From contig CAZKBP010000027.1 of the NCBI GenBank assembly GCA_964551015.1, positions 1-64,000 on the forward strand: a DNA stretch of 64,000 nucleotides, in the 5' to 3' direction. The position numbers and the translations under genes were made by a program. This stretch comes from CAZKBP01 sp964551015. Its GTDB lineage: Bacteria > Bacteroidota > Bacteroidia > Cytophagales > Microscillaceae. This document shows positions 26,686 to 34,387 of this stretch, one piece after another. The notes beneath the pieces are model-generated. The model made no database searches. It had not been told where the DNA came from and was given only the letters and a program-made list of their open reading frames with translations. Each line of letters begins with the position of its first letter. Positions within the stretch are counted from its first letter, which is position 1.

Positions 26686-26941
26686 AGTTTCTAATATTTT
26701 AATAACACATTGCTGACCCAATGGTCTTGATTTAGGATAAAATTGTCTAAAGTCTTGACCTGTCCGCAAAAAATTCAAACTTCGGGTGCTGATGAAGCGT
26801 GTTTTTAGATGAGTTCAAATGCCATTAGAGCTCGAGCCAGTCAGTACGATGCTAGCTATGAGCAGTGCTAGGTTCCAAAAAAGGCATTTTGCATCCTAAG
26901 GATAAACTTTAGACAAATTTGACATTTACAAACATTCACAG

Positions 26942-26960
26942 AAAGGCTCAAACGCCTTTT
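26942..26960 (-). terminator. Hairpin between the sigma and anti-sigma-like genes
   Basis: AAAGGC (26942-26947) and GCCTTT (26954-26959) form a 6-bp stem with a 6-nt loop, about 55 bp after the sigma stop codon. It may end or attenuate the sigma transcript before the anti-sigma gene. The remaining part of the 329-bp spacer shows no gene. Confidence 0.4.
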
Positions 26961-27014
26961 AAGAATGACTTTATTTTTTTGAAAATAGTAAAAGAAAAGT
27001 GATTTGCCTCCAAG

Positions 27015-27578
27015 CTATTGATAATCACCCCAATACTCGATAAACTTCCGCAAGGCTCTTTCTTTGAGCTTACGATAATAAGCTACCGTAGGTCTTAGCT
27101 GGAATAACTCAAAAAACTCATCACTTAATTGTTTCCTTATTTCTTCGTGATTATAACCACGATTATACTCTAACTCAATATATTTTGTAAGGATAAAGGC
27201 ATATTTTGGGTATTTCTGATCCATATAACCAATTACTTTATTAATATCCTCTCTATCAAAGTAGCGGTTTGCGTAGTTTTCCGCCTTCAAATCATGCTCT
27301 AGTAACTTGTTTTGCAACCACTCTAGGCTTTCTCTGGCCATCGAGGGTAATTTATAGCGGTTCGCCTTGCGAATATGATTAATCGTTAAACGCAGACAAA
27401 TTGTGTAAAGTACGAAACCTAATTCCCTCTCTTTTTCTCTATCGTGCAAATGAGGATACTTTTCTAAGGAGCGGGTCAGAGCTTCTTGAATAATGTCTTC
27501 TATATCCTCACTTTTTAGCTGAAAGCGTTTGCGAACAAAACCAAACATATGTTTGGCTAACCTGTCATAATCCACCAT
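27015..27578 (-). CDS. Sigma-70 family (ECF-like) RNA polymerase sigma factor
   Basis: A 187-residue protein. Region 2 is seen in 'AKHMFGFVRKRFQLKSEDIEDIIQEALTRSLEKY' and 'LYTICLRLTINHIRKANRYK' (residues ~7-85). Region 4 is a helix-turn-helix in 'YNHEEIRKQLSDEFFEL' to 'VAYYRKLKERALRKFI' (~140-182). No region 1 or 3, as in ECF sigmas. It directs RNA polymerase to a small regulon, probably including the downstream anti-sigma-like gene. A 10-bp palindrome lies directly upstream of its start. Confidence 0.8.
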   Translation of the reverse strand: MVDYDRLAKHMFGFVRKRFQLKSEDIEDIIQEALTRSLEKYPHLHDREKERELGFVLYTICLRLTINHIRKANRYKLPSMARESLEWLQNKLLEHDLKAENYANRYFDREDINKVIGYMDQKYPKYAFILTKYIELEYNRGYNHEEIRKQLSDEFFELFQLRPTVAYYRKLKERALRKFIEYWGDYQ

Positions 27579-27604
27579 ATTGATCCTAATTGTTTTGTAC
27601 TCGA

Positions 27605-27632
27605 TATATATAAGGGGCGTTGCTTATATATA
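27605..27632. promoter_or_regulatory. Palindrome upstream of the sigma gene (candidate operator)
   Basis: TATATATAAG (27605-27614) and CTTATATATA (27623-27632) are perfect 10-bp inverted arms around an 8-bp G/C-richer centre, 27 bp before the sigma ATG on the minus strand. Could bind a dimeric regulator or form a leader hairpin. Confidence 0.45.
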
Positions 27633-27713
27633 AATCATGTTTATGTAGTAAAATGACAGCTAGTTCAAAATTTTATGGCACCTGAATAAAATACCCTCAG
27701 TTCTTTAGAGTGT

Positions 27714-27734
27714 CGTCAGGTGTTTCACCTGACG
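27714..27734. repeat. Perfect 9-bp palindrome with 3-nt loop in the 430-bp spacer
   Basis: CGTCAGGTG-TTT-CACCTGACG. It lies in the divergent spacer between the sigma and cupin genes. No T-run follows, so it is more likely a protein site or RNA structure than a terminator. Confidence 0.5.
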
Positions 27735-28008
27735 CTTTGAAAAACTTTGACGGCTGAAATAACCAATCATCACCTAAATTATTTTTTGCCTCAAGCTGGT
27801 TCATAAGGACACGAATCAGGAGTTGGGGCAAGATCCCCTACCTGTAATATCCTGCCCAAATATTTATAAGATAAAGAAGCAGATAACTGATAATAAGAGA
27901 AAAATCACGTGGCTGAAAATCACCTTCGTCGATTTTTTTGTCCGACTTGTCGACTCTTACGTCTAAACTACCGAATCATCATTTCAACAGCAATTAAAAA
28001 TTAAAGTT

Positions 28009-28485
28009 ATGCAAATCACAGATTTCAAACTTCAGCCTAAAATTGTTAATCCAAATCAAAGCGAGAACCTTCAGGTGATGCTGGATAACATTACCGTCTT
28101 GCTCTCGGGAGATGATACCGATGGTAAAATGTTTTTTGGCCAGCAAATCATTCAACCCGGCGATAGTGTTCCTCCTCATTATCACGAAAGAGAAGATGAA
28201 ATCATCACTTTGATTGAAGGTGAACTAGAGGTGTATTTGGATGGAGCGCACAAGCGGATGAAAGCAGGAGATACGATTTTTCTACCCAAATTTGTGCCTC
28301 ACGGCTACAAGGTGATTAGTGATACGCCTGTGGTCACCCGTTTTTGTGTTCATCCCTCAGGCTTAGAAAACATGTTCAGAGAACTCGCCGTGATGGAACC
28401 CCTGGAAGATGGTAGCCCTAATTTGGAGCTAGCAGGTCAAATTTGTGCAAGTTACGGTTGTATTTTTGTTCAACCTGAGCAGTAA
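28009..28485 (+). CDS. Cupin-domain protein
   Basis: A 158-residue single-domain cupin. Motif 1 is 'PPHYHEREDEIITLIEGELEVYLDG' (His, His, Glu metal ligands) and motif 2 'GDTIFLPKFVPHGYKV' (His). Cupins bind a metal for oxygenase, isomerase or sugar reactions, or act as sensors; the substrate cannot be told. It stands alone, with its own terminator. Confidence 0.82.
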   Translation: MQITDFKLQPKIVNPNQSENLQVMLDNITVLLSGDDTDGKMFFGQQIIQPGDSVPPHYHEREDEIITLIEGELEVYLDGAHKRMKAGDTIFLPKFVPHGYKVISDTPVVTRFCVHPSGLENMFRELAVMEPLEDGSPNLELAGQICASYGCIFVQPEQ

Positions 28486-28501
28486 GAGAACGGCTCTCCT
28501 G

Positions 28502-28530
28502 TTCCCACCAACCTATCTGGCTGGTGGGAA
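28502..28530 (+). terminator. Hairpin after the cupin gene
   Basis: TTCCCACCA (28502-28510) pairs with TGGTGGGAA (28522-28530); 11-nt loop, no long T-run. Probably the transcript end. Confidence 0.6.
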
Positions 28531-28538
28531 TTCACTTA

Positions 28539-28624
28539 CTCTGCTGAGATTCCTGTCTCACATCGTGTCAAGATAGGAATCTTGACGCATTTACGTGCGA
28601 AGTTGGGAAACTTCGCACAGTTGG
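28539..28624. repeat. Left hairpin cassette flanking the tandem array
   Basis: Three hairpins with 4-nt loops in order: TGAGAT-TCCT-GTCTCA (28545-28560), GTCAAGAT-AGGA-ATCTTGAC (28567-28586) and GTGCGAAGTT-GGGA-AACTTCGCAC (28595-28618). The same series recurs on the right of the array in the same orientation. Confidence 0.8.
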
Positions 28625-28630
28625 TTAAAA

Positions 28631-28906
28631 ACACGTCCGCGACGTATCGGGACACGTCCAAAACGTATCGGGACACGTCCAAAACGTATCGAGGACACGT
28701 CCGCGACGTATCGAGGACACATCCGCGACGTATCGAGACACGTCCAGAACGTATAGAGACACGTCCGCGACGTATCAAGGACACGTCCGCGACGTATCGA
28801 GACATGTCCGCGACGTATCAGGACACGTCCAAAACGTATCAGGACACGTCTAAGACGTATCGAGACACGTCCGCGACGTATCGGGACACGTCCAAAACGT
28901 ATCGAG
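28631..28906. repeat. Tandem array, 13 copies of a 21-22-bp unit
   Basis: Units start GACAC and end TATCGG/TATCGA/TATCAG. Two main versions differ at three positions in the middle: ACGTCCGCGACGT and ACGTCCAAAACGT. Lengths are 21 or 22 bp, with no unique spacers, so it is not CRISPR. A fourteenth unit starts at 28907 and breaks off. Each unit has two ACGT words 9 bp apart. Frames on both strands are open only because the unit lacks stop codons. Confidence 0.92.
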
Positions 28907-28916
28907 GACACCCCCA

Positions 28917-29032
28917 CTCTGCTGAGATTCCTATCTCAGCCAGACCGATCGGTGAGATTCCCATCTCACACACGTCAAGATGGGAATCTTGTCAGATGCC
29001 AGGTGCGAAGTTGGGAAACTTCGCGCAGTTGG
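28917..29032. repeat. Right hairpin cassette flanking the tandem array
   Basis: GCTGAGAT-TCCT-ATCTCAGC (28921-28940), GTGAGAT-TCCC-ATCTCAC (28952-28969), CAAGAT-GGGA-ATCTTG (28976-28991) and GTGCGAAGTT-GGGA-AACTTCGCGC (29003-29026). Compared with the left cassette there is one extra hairpin; the last hairpin plus CAGTTGG matches the left copy at 29 of 30 positions. Confidence 0.8.
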
Positions 29033-29092
29033 GCTTTTCGGAAATATAACTAAATCTTCCCCCAAATCCCCTCCGCTCCTCTCAGGATTTTG

Positions 29093-29100
29093 TACCTTTG
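29093..29100 (+). promoter_or_regulatory. Bacteroidota -7 box (TACCTTTG) for thrS
   Basis: Exact TAnnTTTG, 76 bp before the thrS ATG. It is immediately right of the hairpin cassette. No -33 TTTG with correct spacing. Confidence 0.5.
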
Positions 29101-29175
29101 CTTTATGTTTCACGCGCTGCTTTTCCAGAGTCGCTGTTTGTAGGGCCGAAGGAAAGCGGTGAAAAACCAAAACCC

Positions 29176-31119
29176 ATGAGCAACATCCAAATTACCCTGC
29201 CCGACGGAAGCGTAAGAGAATATCCCATCGGCATCACGGGCCTCGAAATCGCCCGCAGTATCAGCGAAGGACTGATGCGCAACGTACTGGCCGCCAAAGT
29301 CAATGGTGAAGTCTGGGATGCCACCCGACCCATCCACGAAGATGCGGAGGTGCAACTCCTCACTTGGAAAGACGACGCGGGCAAAGCCACCTTTTGGCAC
29401 TCCTCAGCCCACCTGATGGCCGAAGCCATCGAGGCATTGTATCCAGGTACCAAGTTTGGCATTGGGCCAGCTATTGAGCAAGGCTTTTACTATGACATCG
29501 ACCTGCCGGGCGATAAAGTGCTCTCCCAAGATGAATTCGGTAAGATTGAACAAAAAATGACCGAACTCGCCCGCCAAAAAAGCGAATTCCAGCGCAGCGA
29601 AGTCAGCAAGGCCGATGCTATCCAATATTTTGAAGAAAAGGGCGATGAGTACAAACTAGAACTGATCCAAGACCTCCAAGACGGCCAAATCACTTTCTAC
29701 CAGCAAGGCGACTTTACTGACCTTTGTCGGGGACCACACATCCCAAACACGGGTTTTATCAAAGCCATCAAATTGATGAACGTGGCGGGAGCCTACTGGC
29801 GTGGCGACGAAAACCGCCAGCAATTGACCCGCATCTATGGTATTACCTTTCCCAAACAAAAAGAACTCAAAGAATACCTCGAACTCCGCGCCGAAGCCGA
29901 AAAGCGTGATCACCGCAAACTCGGCAAAGAAATGGAACTCTTTACCTTCTCCGAGAAAGTAGGCAAAGGACTTCCTCTCTGGCTTCCCAAGGGGGCAGTG
30001 TTGAGAGAACGCTTAGAAAATTTCATGCGCAAAGCCCAAGTACGTGCGGGCTATCAACCCGTGGTTTCACCGCATATCGGCAGCAAAGAGTTGTATGTAA
30101 CTTCTGGGCACTACGCCAAATATGGCAAGGACTCTTTCCAACCCATCAACACGCCAGATGAGGATGAGGAGTTCTTGTTAAAACCCATGAACTGCCCGCA
30201 TCACTGCGAGATGTACAAGTCTCGTCCCCGCTCTTATAAAGACCTACCCGTGCGCTACGCCGAGTTTGGGACGGTCTATCGCTACGAGCAAAGTGGGGAA
30301 TTACACGGCTTGACTCGTGTGAGAGGTTTTACTCAAGATGATGCGCATATTTTCTGCCGTCCTGACCAAGTGAAAGCAGAATTTGCCAAAGTAATCGATT
30401 TGGTGATTTATGCCTTTAAAGCCTTGGGCTTCGCAGAATACACGGCTCAGGTTTCTTTACGCGATCCTGAAAACCCTGATAAGTACATCGGCGACGAGGC
30501 CAATTGGGAAAGAGCCGAGCGGGAAATCAAAGAAGTAGCCGAGGAGAAAGGCTTGAACACCGTGGTAGAACTAGGAGAAGCTGCCTTCTACGGCCCTAAG
30601 CTGGACTTCATGGTCAAAGATGCCCTCGGACGCAGATGGCAACTCGGTACCATTCAAGTGGATTACACTTTGCCCGAACGCTTTGAACTAGAATACATCG
30701 GCTCGGACAATCAGAAGCATCGCCCCGTGATGATTCACCGTGCGCCCTTTGGTTCTTTGGAGCGTTTTATTGGGATTTTGATCGAGAGCACGGCGGGGAA
30801 TTTCCCGTTGTGGCTGGCGCCGGAGCAGATCGCCGTGCTGCCGATTTCGGATAAATTCAATGATTACGCCGAACAAGTTTTCAAGACTTTGGAAGAAAAA
30901 GATATCCGGGGCTTCTTGGATGATCGCTCCGAAACCACCAAACGCAAAATCCGTGATGCCGAAGTCAAAAAAGTGCCTTACATGCTCATCGTGGGCGAGA
31001 AAGAAGAGGAGGAAGGCAAAGTCTCTGTTCGCAAACACGGTGAAGGCGATCGAGGAAGCTTTACCTTGGAAGAATTTATCAATAAATTTCAAGAAGAGAT
31101 TCAAGCGGCCCTGGGTTAA
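29176..31119 (+). CDS. thrS: Threonyl-tRNA synthetase
   Basis: A 647-residue class II synthetase. TGS domain at ~1-62 ('IQITLPDGSVREYPIG'), editing domain with 'HSSAHLMAEAIEALYP' and 'DLCRGPHIPNTGFI', and a catalytic core with 'LKPMNCPHHCEMY' and 'RVRGFTQDDAHIFC'. The anticodon-binding domain follows at the end ('QIAVLPISDKFNDYA'). I placed the start at ATG 29176, which gives the family length; the upstream TTG at 29098 overlaps the promoter box. Confidence 0.96.
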   Translation: MSNIQITLPDGSVREYPIGITGLEIARSISEGLMRNVLAAKVNGEVWDATRPIHEDAEVQLLTWKDDAGKATFWHSSAHLMAEAIEALYPGTKFGIGPAIEQGFYYDIDLPGDKVLSQDEFGKIEQKMTELARQKSEFQRSEVSKADAIQYFEEKGDEYKLELIQDLQDGQITFYQQGDFTDLCRGPHIPNTGFIKAIKLMNVAGAYWRGDENRQQLTRIYGITFPKQKELKEYLELRAEAEKRDHRKLGKEMELFTFSEKVGKGLPLWLPKGAVLRERLENFMRKAQVRAGYQPVVSPHIGSKELYVTSGHYAKYGKDSFQPINTPDEDEEFLLKPMNCPHHCEMYKSRPRSYKDLPVRYAEFGTVYRYEQSGELHGLTRVRGFTQDDAHIFCRPDQVKAEFAKVIDLVIYAFKALGFAEYTAQVSLRDPENPDKYIGDEANWERAEREIKEVAEEKGLNTVVELGEAAFYGPKLDFMVKDALGRRWQLGTIQVDYTLPERFELEYIGSDNQKHRPVMIHRAPFGSLERFIGILIESTAGNFPLWLAPEQIAVLPISDKFNDYAEQVFKTLEEKDIRGFLDDRSETTKRKIRDAEVKKVPYMLIVGEKEEEEGKVSVRKHGEGDRGSFTLEEFINKFQEEIQAALG

Positions 31120-31154
31120 TGCTCCTTTTATCTTGATCTCAAAAATTTATGACG

Positions 31155-31186
31155 GGTTTGGGCATTTTGTCCAAACCTTTTTTTTT
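31155..31186 (+). terminator. Intrinsic terminator after thrS
   Basis: GGTTTGG (31155-31161) pairs with CCAAACC (31171-31177), followed by nine T's (31178-31186). Confidence 0.85.
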
Positions 31187-31257
31187 AACCCAACCTTTCC
31201 CACTGGCTCGGCATTCTATCCATAAAGAAGTAATAGGATATAAAACAGGAAAACGGA

Positions 31258-34011
31258 ATGCAGGGAAAAATCAAGCAAGCACACGCGCTCACGCCCGAGG
31301 AGATACAAGATAAGCTTTCCATCGATCCCGAACAGGGTTGGGAAGAGAAGGAAGTCAAAAATATCCGAGAAAAATATGGCAAGAATATACTCCCCCAAAA
31401 ACAGGAAATCTCTCCCTTAGAAATTTTCCTCAAGCAATTCAAAGATTTATTAATCCTCATTCTCTTTCTGGCAGCGGGTATCTCCTTCTATGCCGGACAG
31501 ATGGCCAATGGCTATATCATCTTAGGGGTGATTCTGTTTAATGCCGTGATGGGTTTTATTCAGGAGTATCAGGCCGAAAAAGCCGTAGAATCCATCAAAA
31601 GCATGGTTAAGCATCAAGTGGCCGTGCTCCGAGGTGGCCAAAAACAGGTTATTCCCACCCAAGAAGTAGTCTTAGGAGAAGTGCTGCTGATAGAAGAAGG
31701 CCAAACCATTCCCGCTGACGCCCGTCTGCTCGAAGCCAAAAACCTCCGCACCAGTGAAGCTTCCCTCACGGGAGAGTCTGAACCCGTGGCCAAAAAAATC
31801 AAAAAATTGGACGAAAGTACCGAACTGGCCAACCGCAGCAATATGGTCTGGAAGGGCACCCACGTGGTCAAGGGTGCAGGCAAAGCCCTCGTAACCTCAA
31901 TCGGGGAGGATACACAGATCGGAAAAATTGCCAAATCTTTGCAGGAAATGGATCAGACTGAATCCAATTTTCGTAAAAAAACCGGACGTCTGGCTCAGAA
32001 AATGGCTGTCATCGCCATCACTACTTCCGTCATCGTGTTTGCTCTGGGTTACTTTTATCGGGATTTTGGTTTTCAGGAAATCCTGCTCGTAACCATTGCC
32101 ACCATGGTTTCTTCTATCCCTGAGGGGCTGCCCGTCGTGATTTCTATTGTGCTAGCGATTGGAGCCAACCGCATGGCCAAGCGCAATGCCATTGTCAAAG
32201 AATTTACCGCCACCGAGGTACTCGGCTCAGTGGCCGCCATCCTCACCGACAAGACCGGAACCATTACCCAAAGTATCCTCACGGTAGAAAAAGCCATGGG
32301 CGCCGACCAAAAAGAACTAAGCGTCACGGGAAAAGGCCACGAATTAGAAGGGAAAATCCAAACTGACGGCCAAACCCTGCAAGCCGGTTCCGACCAGGAA
32401 ATGCTGACCAAAATGCTGCTCATCGCCCGCCACGGCAACAACGTAAGCATTTCCCAAAATGGAAAAGACCAAAATCCCTCCGAAGAAGATGAAAACCACG
32501 AAGCCCCCCAAATCACGGGCGACCCCACTGAGGTAGCTCTCAGAATTTTAGGCGAAAAAAGCAACATCAACGAATTAGAAGCTTACCATGACCTAGAAGT
32601 ACTGGACGATGTGCCTTTTAATTCCGAACAAAAATTCCGTGCCAAGCTCGTCCGCTACGGCAGCCAAGACCCAGAAATGCTCGTGGTGGGAGCACCCGAA
32701 CGCATTATGGAACTTAGCTCACAAATTCTCCTAGAAGACGGGGCTGGCCCACTGGAAGAAAAGCATCAAAAAGAAATTCAAACCAAAAATGAAGAATGGG
32801 CCAACCAAGCCCTTCGGGTCATCGGTCTGGCTTTTAAGAAAATGCCCGACCAAGAAGAAATCTACGCCGAAGATGTGAAAGACCTCACCTGGACGGGCAT
32901 CGTTGGGATGATTGACCCGCCCCGACCCAAGGTAGAAGAAGCCATCGCCGATTGCAAAAAAGCAGGCATCGATGTCATCATGGTTACGGGAGATCACGAG
33001 CAAACCGCCGCTGCCATTGCTCGCAACGTAGGGATTTTAGAAAAATCAAATGGACAAGAAAGTGCCGCCCCCCAAACCCGCTCCGAAAGCGACCTCGCCG
33101 AAGCCTCCGACGAAAAATTAGACCAATGGCTCGAATCCGTCAAGGTCTTTGCCAGGGTCAGCCCCCAATCCAAGCTACGCATCGCCGAGCGCCTGCAAAA
33201 CCAAGGAGTGCTCATCGCCATGACCGGAGATGGGGTCAATGATGCCCCCGCCCTCAAAAAAGCCGACGTGGGCATCGCCATGGGGCAAAAAGGAACCGAT
33301 GTGGCCAAAGACGCGGCGCAGATTGTCCTCTCAGATGATAATTTTATCAGCATTGTCAGCGCGATTCGGGAGGGAAGAATTGTTTTTAAAAATGTCAAAA
33401 CGACCAGCTATTTCCTCCTTACCACCAACTTTGCCTCCACTGCTACCCTGATGGGTGCCTTGGTGCTGGGCTTACCCATTCCGCTTACGGCTGTGCAAAT
33501 CCTGTGGGTCAATATGGTAACCGACGGTATTATGGACGTAGCCAAGGCCACTGAGCCCGGCCACGGGCAGATGATGGACCGCCCGCCGATCCGCAAGGAC
33601 GAGCCTATTCTGAAATGGGAAGTACTACCCTTTTTGCTCATCATGGCGGCCCTGATGGTCTCGCTGGCGATTGGTGCTTTCTATTACTATTTGCCGAAAG
33701 GCTTAGAAACGGCACGTGCAGGTGTGTTTTTTATCGTGGCTACCACGCAGGTTTTCAATGTGTTTAATATGCGTGATTTGAACAAATCCGTCTTTGAGAT
33801 CGGTGTGCTGAGCAACCAATGGATTAACCGAGCCTTCGTGGTCTCCATCGCTGCGCAGATCGCGGTGGTGAAAATTCCTTTTTTACAAAATATCTTTGGC
33901 TTTCAAGACATTGGCTATCTGGATATTTTGGTGATTGTCTTGATCTCTTCGGCGGTCTTATGGGCGGGAGAAATCTACAAATGGGTCGTGCGGAATTGGA
34001 TTTCAGCTTAG
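31258..34011 (+). CDS. P2-type cation-transporting ATPase (calcium-pump-like)
   Basis: A 917-residue P-type ATPase with cytosolic N-terminus. Actuator motif 'SEASLTGESEPV'; M4 'SSIPEGLPVVISI' with the PEGL ion site of P2 pumps; phosphorylation Asp331 in DKTGT; 'GMIDPPRPKVEEAI'; hinge TGDGVND (Asp658); M6 'WVNMVTDGIMDVAKATEP' in place of SERCA/PMR1 NLVTDGLPA. It is related to PMR1/SERCA-type Ca2+ pumps, but the M6 change leaves the ion uncertain (Ca2+, Mn2+ or Na+/K+). It follows thrS by 138 bp, after a terminator. Confidence 0.88.
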   Translation: MQGKIKQAHALTPEEIQDKLSIDPEQGWEEKEVKNIREKYGKNILPQKQEISPLEIFLKQFKDLLILILFLAAGISFYAGQMANGYIILGVILFNAVMGFIQEYQAEKAVESIKSMVKHQVAVLRGGQKQVIPTQEVVLGEVLLIEEGQTIPADARLLEAKNLRTSEASLTGESEPVAKKIKKLDESTELANRSNMVWKGTHVVKGAGKALVTSIGEDTQIGKIAKSLQEMDQTESNFRKKTGRLAQKMAVIAITTSVIVFALGYFYRDFGFQEILLVTIATMVSSIPEGLPVVISIVLAIGANRMAKRNAIVKEFTATEVLGSVAAILTDKTGTITQSILTVEKAMGADQKELSVTGKGHELEGKIQTDGQTLQAGSDQEMLTKMLLIARHGNNVSISQNGKDQNPSEEDENHEAPQITGDPTEVALRILGEKSNINELEAYHDLEVLDDVPFNSEQKFRAKLVRYGSQDPEMLVVGAPERIMELSSQILLEDGAGPLEEKHQKEIQTKNEEWANQALRVIGLAFKKMPDQEEIYAEDVKDLTWTGIVGMIDPPRPKVEEAIADCKKAGIDVIMVTGDHEQTAAAIARNVGILEKSNGQESAAPQTRSESDLAEASDEKLDQWLESVKVFARVSPQSKLRIAERLQNQGVLIAMTGDGVNDAPALKKADVGIAMGQKGTDVAKDAAQIVLSDDNFISIVSAIREGRIVFKNVKTTSYFLLTTNFASTATLMGALVLGLPIPLTAVQILWVNMVTDGIMDVAKATEPGHGQMMDRPPIRKDEPILKWEVLPFLLIMAALMVSLAIGAFYYYLPKGLETARAGVFFIVATTQVFNVFNMRDLNKSVFEIGVLSNQWINRAFVVSIAAQIAVVKIPFLQNIFGFQDIGYLDILVIVLISSAVLWAGEIYKWVVRNWISA

Positions 34012-34097
34012 TATAGGTTTCAGACCTGTTCTCGTGACTTTGGTTAAATCTTAAAAGAATTTACAGCCAAACTCGGAAATATCACGCACATTTGCTC

Positions 34098-34129
34098 CAT
34101 AGCGTAGGGCTTGCAAGCCCTACGCTATG
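34098..34129. repeat. Perfect 32-bp palindrome without loop
   Basis: The 16-bp arm CATAGCGTAGGGCTTG is followed at once by its reverse complement. No T-run follows, so it is not a standard terminator. It may be a genome-wide intergenic repeat, a recombination site or a protein site. Confidence 0.7.
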
Positions 34130-34361
34130 CATGAAGAAAATACATGAGCCATTATTAATTCTCGAACAAAGACACTAGAAAATCTGAAAGGCTTTGGGTA
34201 AATGCAATCGTTATTTCCCCTGCCAACGGATGTGAGAAGCAAATCACGAGCTATTTTTTACCATCACCACTTGATTCTACTTTCTTAAACAAAAATACTT
34301 TTCTTGCTCATCTGATTAGCAATTTTTCCAAGCAAGTTCAGGGAAAAAGCATAGATTTTTG

Positions 34362-34369
34362 TATTTTTG
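34362..34369 (+). promoter_or_regulatory. Bacteroidota -7 box (TATTTTTG) for tex
   Basis: TAnnTTTG match, 18 bp before ATG 34388, predicting a leader of about 12 nt. The box overlaps the in-frame TTG at 34367, arguing against that TTG as the start. Confidence 0.5.
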
Positions 34370-34387
34370 CAGGTAAATCACTGTTCA

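Larger units (their letters stand above)
34012..34387. other. Intergenic region, 376 bp, with a perfect 32-bp palindrome
   Basis: Holds the palindrome at 34098-34129 and, at its right end, the tex promoter. No gene or RNA was recognised in it. Confidence 0.5.

Noticed and set aside
28631..28906. CRISPR array
   Set aside because: Copies are contiguous without unique spacers, the unit is only 21-22 bp, and no cas gene is present.
28536..29049. Long open frames on both strands across the tandem array (155 residues on plus, 89 and 108 on minus)
   Set aside because: The frames are open only because the 21-22-bp unit has no stop codons. The 22-bp copies shift the frame relative to the unit, and the proteins are low-complexity with no homology or start context.
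29098..29175. Upstream TTG start for thrS
   Set aside because: The codon overlaps the -7 promoter box and would add 26 residues not found in threonyl-tRNA synthetases.
32073..33398. Several minus-strand frames of 90-165 residues
   Set aside because: All antisense to the cation ATPase and rich in Ser/Trp typical of reverse-frame translation.
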